Origin: Codonopsis lanceolata
Lineage: Eukaryota; Streptophyta; Magnoliopsida; Asterales; Campanulaceae
DNA length: 64,000 nucleotides
Direction: 5' to 3'
Assembly (NCBI GenBank): GCA_013146195.2
Contig: CM028381.1
Coordinates: forward strand, 99,113,002-99,177,001
Below, in pieces: positions 1 through 9,323 of the stretch (positions are counted from its first letter, which is position 1; every line of letters starts with the position of its first letter). The notes below the pieces were generated by a model. It saw only the letters and a list, made by a program, of their open reading frames with translations. It made no database searches and was not told the DNA's origin. The translations under genes were made by a program, and so were the position numbers.

Positions 1-918
1 CCTTCATCTGTGTGCAAATTTCTACAAAATCGTTTATTTGTGACCGAAAAAGTATTAATTAGAGAAAAATGTCGTGTTACTTCATTAATGAGTAGCAAAA
101 CTAGGTAATTGATGACGAATATAGTAAAAAAAAAATGTAATTAGTTTGTGGCTCTATATTTAGAAAGTGGATAAGCATTTTGAAACATATATAATTATAG
201 AAATCAAAAAAGTCTTTTTTGAACCGAGTAGCATTTATATGCTACGATTTTACACGATATAAAAAAGGGTAATGTTTGAGCCAATCTCATTTTACACAAA
301 AAGTTGGATACTCAATGACTTGATACACTCTCATTGGTCAGAGTGATAGGACCCATAAAAAAAACTGGGTACCTATAAAAAACAAAAAAAATAATACCCA
401 AGAAAAAAAAACAAAAAAAGAAGGGTTCTTCTTACATTTTAAAATCATTTCAAAAAAGTGTCTATTTTCTAATTTCTTTTCTTTTTGAAATGTTATTTTT
501 AATATTTTATCCTTAATGCAAAATCTATTTTAACCGATGAGTCTCATTACTTGATGAATATCAATGATTTTTTTATCTCATATTTAATTATTTATGGTAA
601 AAGATATATTTTTCCTAATCTATATATCAAGTCAAACACAACTTTTAATTTTGTAAAGTACAATTTGAGACATTTCAAAATATGTGTCTTCATCAATGGA
701 AAAAAAGATTTATTGAGAAATCTTTCCATAATATTCTTATTAGGCGTGAGATGAAAAAAAGGACTCATTAATATGATATCATGAAAAAAAAACTCCCTCT
801 ATTGAAAAAATATAACCATATTTTAATTTATTTAGTTAATTTGATTGAACTTTGACCCAAAACTGATAAATATATTACTCTATTATCCTTACCAAATTTT
901 AAAAAAATATTATTGATA
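1..918. other. AT-rich intergenic DNA, no gene seen
   Basis: The stretch is AT-rich with runs of A and T. The only longer open frame (551-754) has the composition of random AT-rich sequence and no recognisable motif. I see no transposon ends here. Confidence 0.6.
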
Positions 919-926
919 GTATTTAT

Positions 927-1280
927 TAGGTCTGACAATTATAACTCATTACTCACCCAATCCATTAATATTTTTGAATTGAAACGGATAACCCGTTTCG
1001 ACCTAATAATATTAATGGTTTGGATTGAGTCGGGTTAAAGCGGGTAAGACTTGTTACCCATTTTAACCTGTGATTTTCTATATTATTAATTTATGTTTTT
1101 TTGGGGGACATTTTTTGGGTTGAAATGGGTCGAGTCACTTTAACCAGTTACCTGTTTCAACTTGACTCATTCCGACCCAACTCATTTAGCCCGTTTGATA
1201 TTTGAGTTCTAATGAGTTTCGACATGTTTCAACCCATTACATATTCAAACTTAATCCAACCCACCAAATTGCCAAGCCTA
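927..1280. mobile_element. hAT-type MITE with exact 8-bp target duplication
   Basis: The ends are imperfect inverted repeats: TAGGTCTGACAATT on the left, and TAGGCTTGGCAATT reading inward from the right. The identical octamer GTATTTAT flanks both sides (919-926 and 1281-1288). An 8-bp duplication is the hAT signature. The interior is rich in GGGTTG/CAACCC-like words in both directions and has no ORF, so the element is non-autonomous. Confidence 0.85.
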
Positions 1281-1379
1281 GTATTTATCATACCCTTGAT
1301 TGAAATTTTATTATCTAAAAGCATATAATATATACTTCATTGATTCTGGACAATGAACTATTTACCAGAAAACGAAATA

Positions 1380-1635
1380 CTCCCTCCGTCCCAAATTATT
1401 ATCCTATTTTTCTTTTTCGTCTATTATAAAATAATTGTCTTGTTTGAAATTTTTCTTTTTAGCACAACACTTTTAACACTTTATTCTTTCTTTTTCATCA
1501 TATTTTAATTATGAACCACATACACATAAGTTTTAAAATAAACAACACATCAAACTAATATTAATAATCTAGTCAAATATATTTTCTTAAACCATGTACC
1601 AAGTCCACCAAAACGATAATTTAAGGATGGAGGAA
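1380..1635. mobile_element. Stowaway-like MITE (CTCCCTCCGTCCC end)
   Basis: The left end reads CTCCCTCCGTCCC and the right end GGATGGAGGAA. These match the Tc1/mariner Stowaway terminus common in plants. TA dinucleotides flank the element at 1378-1379 and 1636-1637. It is non-coding. A decayed relative lies at 5195-5459. Confidence 0.8.
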
Positions 1636-2182
1636 TACTAAATAATGATTTGATATTGTCGAAGATTGACTTTACAATAGAGAAAGAAATAATGTTACTT
1701 TTGTTATTAAACCAATAGAGTACTTTGAAATATTAAAGGAAAATTATAAACCAGTGTACAATGGAGTATTTATTTTAGAGCGGACGGTTATCAATTTTCG
1801 GTATTAAAGTAAAAAATAAATCCATTATGATAAATAGCTGATCGAGGTAATTAGCGAACCTTCCAAATTGAGACGTGGGATCGGACGACAAATTCATATT
1901 TGACAAAAATTTCGATAAGACGATTTTACGTATATTTTTTGTTAGACGAATTCTTTTTACTTGATTTATCGTGTGTTACAGAAACCTATTTTTGATATTT
2001 ACTATACAACAAAATATATTCCTCTCTGCTACCGATCATTATAATCCATGTTCAAATGGATTTGATCGTCTAGGGTGAGATACACTTTCAGTGTAGATGA
2101 AGGCTCGTTTATGACGAGTTCAGATTTTCTGTATCATAAAGTGTACTCTTTTATATACTACCAAACATGTTTGATACATAGT
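1636..2182. other. Intergenic, nothing recognised
   Basis: AT-rich sequence without a convincing ORF, repeat or RNA gene. Confidence 0.5.
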
Positions 2183-2820
2183 TAGGCTCCGTTTGTTTTA
2201 CGGAAAATGGTTTTTGGAAAAATAATTTCCTTATTTCGCGGTATTTGGTAATCTTAGGAAAATATATTCATCATAAAAGTTTTTCCGAGTCAACGGAACG
2301 TAAGTCATTTTCCTAATTGTCAAGTACACCTCTGTCCCTTCTACAATTATACATATTTACATACACGCACATTATTTAATACAACAAATAAATAGTTTAT
2401 AAATATAAATTGAGTTTGTACACACTATTTATAAATTATAATTTTAATAAATACTTACGTTCTAAATTTTAATAAATTGTTTATAAAATAACACTTTTAG
2501 TAATATATTCGAAATAAAATAACAATTTTATGCATTAATTTTTGAAAGTACACTCTTTAAGAGAAATATCCTAAAATGAAATAGTGAACTTTTTACCCGA
2601 AACGAATGAAATATTCAATATGAACATTAATATTAAAATATATTTTTTGTATTTATTCCTATATTGTCTTTCGTAACATTTTTCATGTGTTTGTCAAACA
2701 CCCGTAAATATTTTTCAACATATTTTAAAAAGATTTACCAAATAGCTGGAATAAAAAAATATTTTCATTTTCCGAATATCGTTTTTTGAAAAACATTTTC
2801 CGTAAAACAAAGAATCCTTA
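2183..2820. mobile_element. Foldback MITE, TIR containing GTTTTACGGAAAATG
   Basis: GTTTTACGGAAAATG (about 2196-2210) is repeated in reverse complement as CATTTTCCGTAAAAC near 2793-2807. The match extends imperfectly to TAGGCTCC... on the left and ...AATCCTTA on the right. It has no coding capacity. I could not fix the target duplication, so the superfamily is uncertain; hAT is most likely. Confidence 0.65.
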
Positions 2821-2973
2821 ATATAACTAGGTGTTACAGTTACACACTATTGGAACACACCCACGACCCAACCTTCAAACTTTTCCCTCCAACAAACATT
2901 TCCTCCTCTCTTGGAACTGTTTCTCCTCATTTCTCCATCATCATTCATCACCATTGCATCCTACTCCTTGCAG

Positions 2974-3363
2974 ATGAAGAAGATTCTCCTTTCTGGTTGC
3001 TTCGGAGACAACGTCGATCATGGCTTCCATGTTCCAGTAACCAATTCCAATGGGGTTCTTTCTGGTTGCTTCGGAGACAACGACGATCATGGCTTCCATG
3101 TACCAGCAACCAATTCCAATGGGGTTAACCGAGAAAAAATAAAAATTGAAAATTCCAGATGTTTTCCCTCTTGCTCCATTGTTTGGGTCAAGAAATTTAA
3201 TCAGTGGCAGAGGGTTTTTGTCAAATGTAAGAGAGAAACTAGGAAGGAGAGGGCAAATGGGCGGTCAGGATTGATTGGTGAAGAAGTATCGTCTTCGGTT
3301 TATGGAGAATCAAAGGCCGGATGTGAACCAGATGAACCATCAGGTAATTTATATTCACAATAA
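2974..3363 (+). CDS. Unrecognised ORF (about 129 aa) with internal duplication
   Basis: The frame opens at ATG 2974 (MKKILLSGCFGDN...) and ends at TAA 3361-3363. It is less AT-rich than its surroundings. Residues about 6-51 are two near-identical 23-residue units (GCFGDN, GFHVP and TNSNG recur), followed by a basic stretch (KKFNQWQRVFVKCKRE). A GT at about 3346, after ACCATCAG, could be a splice donor, in which case this would be a first exon. I recognise no family. It may be a gene fragment or a chance frame. No neighbouring exon is evident. Confidence 0.3.
   Translation: MKKILLSGCFGDNVDHGFHVPVTNSNGVLSGCFGDNDDHGFHVPATNSNGVNREKIKIENSRCFPSCSIVWVKKFNQWQRVFVKCKRETRKERANGRSGLIGEEVSSSVYGESKAGCEPDEPSGNLYSQ
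2989..3126 (+). repeat. Tandem duplication, 2 x 69 bp
   Basis: CTTTCTGGTTGCTTCGGAGA starts at 2989 and again at 3058. The two 69-bp copies differ at only three or so bases. The period is a multiple of three, so the open frame is kept. Confidence 0.9.
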
Positions 3364-3439
3364 ATACTTTTCATTGATAAGTTTTTGATCAATTGTTCAT
3401 CAAACGTTTGTGGGTGTGGAAAAATTTGTACCAATTCGG

Positions 3440-3570
3440 AGTGGTATAAATATACTGCTAATTTTCTATCTCTACACCTCATGTATTTTATTGTATAGCG
3501 TAGGGTATAATATCTCAATACAGTACATGAGGTGTAGAGATAAAAAATTAGCGGTATATTTATACCACTC
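3440..3570. repeat. Long inverted repeat (about 46-bp arms)
   Basis: The arm at 3440-3486 (GAGTGGTATAAATATAC... CACCTCATGTA) pairs with the arm at 3525-3570, which reads almost the same on the other strand. The loop is about 38 bp. A third, partial copy of the right arm follows at about 3579-3618. Confidence 0.85.
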
Positions 3571-3650
3571 TTTACAACATCTCAATACAGTACATGATGT
3601 GTAGAGATAGAAAATTGGGGTGTGGTTAGCCCTACTCATATAATTATATA

Positions 3651-4082
3651 TGGGATAATTTTACTTTTGATAACCCAAGTAAGATCCAATTTCACATATG
3701 ACACCCGTGTTACTTTGCTCATCAAACCTCATCACAGATGTTCGTGGTTTTCATCACTTTTGGTACATTCCGTCACTTAGCTGTCAAAGTCTAATGACTA
3801 ACTTGTTATCCCAAGTTAGCAACCGACTAATCTTGGAAATTGAGATACCAAATATGAAATTGAACTATATTTAAGGTACCAAAAGTGAAATTATCTCAAA
3901 GGCTAATCGGTTTCCAACCTGCTATAGCAAGTTACACGTTAGTATTTCACGAACAATAGACGGAAAGTATGAAAACTGATTACAATGAGTAACGTTAGTG
4001 ATGGACATTGATGATCTCGATTCCAGGGGTATCAAATGTGAAATTGGGCTATACTTGAGATGCAAAAAGTGAAATTATCCCA
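3651..4082. mobile_element. MITE with TGGGATAATTTYACTTTT ends
   Basis: TGGGATAATTTTACTTTT at the left is mirrored by AAAAGTGAAATTATCCCA at the right. TA flanks both sides, but the region is AT-rich so this is weak evidence. No ORF. An internal inverted copy of the end (about 3875-3900) suggests earlier rearrangement. Confidence 0.6.
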
Positions 4083-4770
4083 TAATACATTATTGTTAAA
4101 GTTAAGCTACTAAGAGCATGAAAAACAACTTTTCAAATACTAAATCAAACACAACTCATTAAAAACCAATAAATATTTATTTGATACTAATTTTATTTAA
4201 AACTAAAAATCCATTCCACCAATGGCACAAACTCCAACACTTTTAAATCGGTTTGGTCTCATTAACCATTCCTTATTAGTCTTTGAATTGGTATGAATTT
4301 TGTTTTTGTTATTTTTGTTTGAATTGCATTATTTATTTATTTTGATGTTCTTGTAAATGATAAATCAGATGCAACATTAATATCAGATAAGGTAACAACT
4401 TGGAAGGTTCAGAAATGGAGCGGAACTTTATCTTACATGCTCCGAATTACCTATTTACCCCTAAAGCTAGCCATTCTAAGGTTAGCTCCAAGCCTCCATC
4501 ACTAATTCACTATGTCACCTGGACTCGGCTAGGAAGATCGGGTACGGGTGTACGTACATACGAGCGGTGGTTCAGTCAAAATTGTAAGATTTTGAGTAAT
4601 TTTGAGTAAAATTGCCACACACCGGGCGGGCGGAAGCTTCCCAAATGGGGGTCCATGTACACTTCTCTGAAAAATAAAAATTGAGTAATTTTTTGGTTTT
4701 TTGACAATTGGATCCCTCCTAATGTTTTTATTGGACCCCTCCCAACTCAATATCCATATGTGTAAAAGTG
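4083..4770. other. Intergenic, nothing recognised
   Basis: No supported gene. The short plus frame at 4400-4609 has no recognisable motif. Confidence 0.45.
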
Positions 4771-5180
4771 TAAGGGCTCGTTTGTTGTGGCTGATGACTT
4801 ATGATTTATAGGCGATAAACTTAGGCGGTGGTGAATGACTTTTAATCAGACGATAGGCTTGTGAAAAACGCTTATGAATCGTTATAATTATTTGTTAAAA
4901 AAAACTTGAAAATTAGTATTCATATTTTTATGTATATTTCATAAAAGGATGAAATGAAGACAATCAAATATTTATTAATGAATAGTTGTCTTCATGATTA
5001 AAAAAAATCAAAAAAGTTTAAAATTTTGGCTTTTTGGCTTTTGGCTTTTCAATGCATAAAGGGTGTTGTACCTTACTTATTGGCTTTTGGCTTATAAGCT
5101 GAAACAAACACTTTAAACATGACTTTTCAAAAGCCAAAAGCCAAAAATCACTCCAAATAAGCTGCAACAAACGAGCACTA
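4771..5180. mobile_element. hAT-like MITE (GGGCTCGTTTGTTG end)
   Basis: GGGCTCGTTTGTTGTGGCT at the left is mirrored by AGCTGCAACAAACGAGCAC at the right. The interior is rich in GGCTTTT/AAAAGCC words in both directions. This terminus style is common in plant hAT MITEs. I could not find a clean 8-bp target duplication. Confidence 0.65.
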
Positions 5181-5194
5181 AGTAGATAATAATA

Positions 5195-5459
5195 CTCCAT
5201 TCGGTTTTTAAGTTATCGTCTATTTTTTTCTTTTTCATCAATTCTTAAATAATTGTTTTGTTTCAAAACTTTTCCTTTTGAAAAAAATATTTTTATCACT
5301 TAACCCTTTATTTTTATTACCTATTTTAATTATGATCACATACTTAAGGATATTTAAAAAAAACCACACATTTTAATAATATTTATAATATAGTCAATTA
5401 TTTTTTCTTAAACGATATGTGAAATAAAAATAGACAGTATTTTTTAAAAGCGAAAGAAG
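5195..5459. mobile_element. Degenerate Stowaway-like MITE
   Basis: The start (CTCCATTCGGTTTTTAAG) and end (AAAGCGAAAGAAG) are decayed versions of the element at 1380-1635, and the interior shares its order of motifs (CTTTTTCATCA, AATAATTGTTTTGTTT). TA lies on both sides (5193-5194, 5460-5461). Confidence 0.65.
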
Positions 5460-5694
5460 TATTAACTTTAAAAAGTCAACTTACTTTACTACATAATAGG
5501 GGTGGCAAAAAATTATCCAACCCAATGGGTTATCTATTATATCCATTATAAAAGACTTATTGGTTATTATCCATTAACACCCAATTAGGTTAATGAGTGT
5601 TAATGGATAATATCTATTAACACCCATTAACAAAATGGATAATTATGGATAATTAACCGGTTATCTATCGGATTTATCCACTAATGTCACCACC

Positions 5695-5850
5695 GTGAAC
5701 AGTCTCCACCCACCGCCGTCATTTCCAACCTCGGCCACCTACCAACCACCACCGCCCAACCACCGCCCACCACCTCCAATCGCCACCGCCACCACCGCCC
5801 GCGCCACCAAGAACCACCACCGACCGCCACCTCCAACCGCCACCGTCAGC
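5695..5850 (+). repeat. GC-rich CCACC low-complexity tract inside the hAT element
   Basis: The tract is full of CCACC, CCGCC and CAACC words, in sharp contrast with its AT-rich surroundings. The open frame (Pro/His/Thr-rich) follows from this composition. It could be a captured exon of a proline-rich protein gene, or simple sequence. Confidence 0.5.
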
Positions 5851-5888
5851 CCTTTACTTAAAAATAATAATAATTAAATGCATAGCTT

Positions 5889-5960
5889 ACCATTAGCGAG
5901 ATTTGAACCTAAATCAAATTGCCTTACAACAAAGCTTATTACCACTAGACCAAACCACCT
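5889..5960 (-). pseudogene. tRNA-like sequence with A and B box
   Basis: Read on the minus strand, TGGTCTAGTGGT (5952-5941) fits a pol III A box/D arm. GGTTCAAATCTCGC (5909-5896) fits a B box/T arm. Spacing suits a tRNA body, but the acceptor and anticodon stems do not pair convincingly. It is a tRNA pseudogene or the head of a SINE. It lies inside the hAT element. Confidence 0.45.
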
Positions 5961-6837
5961 TTTGATATATATTTGAAAGTTAATATAAATATAAACAAGT
6001 AATCATAAAAATTATTGATTATTATGAACGTATTTGATATTTGTTTTGGATTAAGAATATTTGTTTGTTATTTATAATTTATAATTTATAATTATAATGA
6101 ATATAAATTTTTAATTTTTTAATAAGGTATTTGACTTTTTTATTTTTTCTTAATTTTACATAATCATTTATTAGTGTCAAATCAATAAACACATATATTT
6201 TCTATCTCACAACTATGAAGATAAAATTTTGACAACTTTATATATATAAGGTGATAAAAATAGTGTCGCATTGCAAATATCACTTTTTATTTGAGGTGTA
6301 AAAAAAGGAAAGAAAAGATAAATATCAAAATTAAGAAAATATCTTGGTTATTGTTGAACGTGGGGCCCGTTAATTTTTTATTAAATGTGAAAAGTTGGTG
6401 AAAATATTATGATTTATAAATATTAAGTTATTAACTTATCATTGTGTGTATGTGTGTTTTTGTCATGTGTGTGTTTTTTTTTTTGACATGTGTGTGTGTT
6501 TGAGTGAGTTTGTGTGTGTATGTTATGCTTAGTGAATCATAATATAAGTAGGCAAGTAATACTTAAAATAATAAATGATATTCCTTATTGGATATTATCC
6601 GGATAATACCAATTTATTAATGGATAATATTGGATATTATCCAATAACACCCATTAAGGTTAATGGGTGTTATTGGATAATATCCAAAACTACCCATTAA
6701 CCTTAATGGGTGTTATTGGATAATATCCAAATTAACCGGTAACACCCAATTGCCACCCCTACTACCTAATACCTCTTAGTCTTAGCCTACTATACTACTA
6801 TTTTGTCTTATCTACCAACTTTCGGTAGATAATAATA

Positions 6838-7168
6838 AGAGCAACACCATTCTTGCTTTCTTAACCTCTTTCAATTAAAAAGATGTCATTTATCTACCAT
6901 TGTTCTCTTCTTATAATGTCACATAGGAGAGAGAAAAAATTTATTTTTAAATAAGAAGAAGGCTGTTGAATAGAGAGGGGCGGCGGCTGTCTCTGTGTGT
7001 GTGGGCGGGGGGAGGACTTTGTATTTATGTGGGATGATGTTAAATTTAATATTTTTTGTATAAGAAGATTATACATTAAAAATATATATTTTTAAGTAGA
7101 TAAGAAAATAAAATAACAGTAAAACCCAACTAAAAAGATATATAAGAAGATTACACGGGATGCTAACT
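6838..7168 (-). mobile_element. MITE family AGAGCATC, copy 1 (inverted)
   Basis: The ends are AGAGCAACACCATTC and (reverse) AGTTAGCATCCCGTG. The interior, read on the minus strand, aligns with the copies at 7355 and 8502, with shared blocks such as AATATTAAATTTAA and a CTTANNNACTTAA motif. It is non-coding. Confidence 0.55.
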
Positions 7169-7354
7169 TACAGTTTTACATTGAATTACTCCCTCTCCTC
7201 TCTCCTCTTCTCATTTGAGCTTTTGACTTTTCTCACAAACGTACACCCATGTGGTGTCATGTAGATGCAGGTACTTTAAAAATGAAGGGATGGGGCAAAA
7301 CGGCTCAATCTTAAAGGGCGTCAAATTCTCAATGAAATATGCTATGAACTTCTA

Positions 7355-7607
7355 AGAGCATCCCCAATGTTTAAATTCTTATACAATTTTTTATACAATT
7401 TTTTATTTGGGTCTCACTGCCACCTATACTTTTTTATCTTCTTACCCACTTAAGAATATATCTTCTCATTATATAATATTTTTACACAACTTCTTACACA
7501 AAAAAATATTAAATTTAATCCAAAACCATTCCACATCTCCCCCCCCCACACACACACGCGCTGCCACCTTCAGTTTTTTTGCAGAAAAAGCAGGTTCTTA
7601 TATTAGA

Positions 7608-7655
<48 letters not shown>

Positions 7656-7729
7656 GTGTATGCCTAGTGGCCACTAACACAAATACCCAAAATTTAAGAA
7701 CCTTGCCAATATCACGTTGGTGATGCTCT
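7355..7729 (+). mobile_element. MITE family AGAGCATC, copy 2
   Basis: AGAGCATCCCCAATG at the left is mirrored by TTGGTGATGCTCT at the right. It contains the CT microsatellite at 7611-7652. It shares GGGTCTCACTGCCAC / GGATCTCACTATCAC and CACTTAAGAATATATCTT blocks with the copy at 8502. Confidence 0.65.
7611..7652. repeat. (TC)n microsatellite
   Basis: About 21 perfect TC units. Confidence 0.95.
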
Positions 7730-7730
7730 A

Positions 7731-8501
7731 AGAGCATGTACAACAAAGCTCCCCATTTGGGGAGCTTAAGCTTCATTTTTTTCTATTTTATTACAAAAAT
7801 ACCATTAAGCTCTCCAATAAAAATATTCTTTCAACAATGCACAAACTCCAACACTTTTATATACCCCATCATCCTTATCTCCACTAATTTAATATTTTTA
7901 TAGAAAAATGGCTAAAATTTTGAAAAATTCATAGAAATTTTTTCTGATATCCAAATGAAACAAACCAAGTTTCTATTTGTAGGTAAAAATGTTTACTTTA
8001 ATACAGAAAAAAAAATATTAAAAAAATATATTTTTTATGGCTGAAAATTGGCAAAAAAAGAAAATAGAGGAAAAGAAATTAATGATGTCATGTGAATAGG
8101 ATGAAGTGGCAGGTAGGTGGCAGGTAGTGGCAGGAAGGTGTCGGATTCATTTAAACAAAACTACCGTGCTTTGTATATAACAAAGCTCAAACTACGTCGT
8201 TTTTGGCCTGAAATTTTTTTTAAGAACGGGAGCCTAGTTTGCTCCTGAAATTACTTTATGCTTAATTAAGCATTGGAAGGAACCGTTGTTGTTTGGCTTA
8301 ATCTTGTTGAATCTCCTAAGCTTTATGCCAAGAACCTTTGTTGTTTTTGGTCTAAGCAGCTTCATGAGTAAATATAATCCTACTTTGACTTTTTTGGTTA
8401 ACTTCAATAAAACTTGACTAAAAATTTATTAAAATCTATGTCCCAATAAATTATTGCTAGTATTTTTTAAGTTGCATCAGTGATTGAAATTTCATTCTCT
8501 A
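7731..8501. other. Intergenic, possible decayed MITE
   Basis: It begins with AGAGCATGTACAACAAAGCT directly against the previous element and has AACAAAGCTC again near 8180, which hints at another element. I could not define an end. No gene seen. Confidence 0.4.
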
Positions 8502-8846
8502 AGTGCATCACCATTATTAATTGTTTTTATACATTTTCTTAGTTGGATCTCACTATCACTTACACATTTTTTTTGTTTACTCACTTAAGAATATATCTTT
8601 CTATTGTATATAATTTTCTTACACATCTTATTAACTTGGTTCTACTAAAAAAATATTTTATTTTGCCCTCCGAAACCGGTCACACACATGCTGTTAGGAA
8701 GATTACTTTTTTTTCTTCCTATTTAGGAAGAAAAAACTCTCTCTCTCCTAATTGACTAGTTGGCCTCATAAGAAGATTACTCCCCATTGTGTTCTTCATA
8801 AGAAGAAATGCTAAGAAGACTTAAAAACACACAATGAGGATGCTCT
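8502..8846 (+). mobile_element. MITE family AGAGCATC, copy 3
   Basis: It starts AGTGCATCACCATTATT, ends AATGAGGATGCTCT, and is co-linear with copy 2 (TTTTTATACATTTTCTTAG, ACTCACTTAAGAATATATC). It lacks the CT microsatellite expansion. Confidence 0.6.
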
Positions 8847-9323
8847 AAGACATCATAAATGTATTTTAAACAGTAATTTGATATTGTATTAGGTTAACTT
8901 TTCAAAAAGAAAAAGAGGCTACTTTTTTGGGACAGTGCACTCCTATGTTGTACTTTCTGCTGTTTATTGTGAGTTGGCGAGGTTTCGTCATGTATTAAAG
9001 TTGGACAATTCTTTACAATTGTTCTTACTAAACAATTTGAAGAAAACTTTTGCATGGGAAGTTCATGTGTACCGAGTTTTGTTTTTATCCAAATTTCATG
9101 CTATAATCGTATATTAGGTTGCACGGATACTCCTTCAACCTAACGTATCCGGATACGGATACGGTCGGATACGCTAGGTTGAAGGAGTGTCCGTGCAACC
9201 TAGATCCTATATCATGGTTTTGGTTGCATTCTCTTTATCTTTTCGACAAAGCCTTTTATGATCCTTCTTTTTTCCAAATTATGTAGTGAAGGTTTTTTTT
9301 TTTAATATTTCTTTTATTTTTAG
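8847..9323. other. Region upstream of the POLAR-like exons
   Basis: The frame at 8935-9117 has no recognised motif. I could not identify an upstream coding exon of the POLAR-like gene here. The stretch contains the hairpin at 9116-9201. A strong acceptor (T-rich tract then TAG) ends it at 9323. Confidence 0.4.
9116..9201. repeat. Near-perfect 35-bp stem hairpin
   Basis: Arms 9116-9150 and 9167-9201 match at 33 of 35 positions. The 16-nt loop GGATACGGATACGGTC repeats the GGATACG word that closes the stem. It lies about 120 bp before the splice acceptor of the POLAR-like gene, so it would fold within that intron. Confidence 0.9.

Larger units (their letters stand above)
5497..6761. mobile_element. 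Non-autonomous hAT element with captured sequence
   Basis: The ends are TAGGGGTGGCAA and its complement TTGCCACCCCTA, a classic hAT terminus. The flanking octamers are CTACATAA (5489-5496) and CTACCTAA (6762-6769), one mismatch. Subterminal regions hold many copies of ATTATCCA and ACACCCATTAA in both directions, as expected for transposase-binding repeats. The middle differs: a GC-rich proline-codon tract (5690-5850), a tRNA-like sequence on the minus strand (about 5889-5960), then GT-rich DNA (6440-6520). No transposase is present. Confidence 0.8.

Noticed and set aside
8935..9117. Upstream exon of the POLAR-like gene
   Set aside because: The peptide lacks any family motif and there is no convincing donor site at its end.
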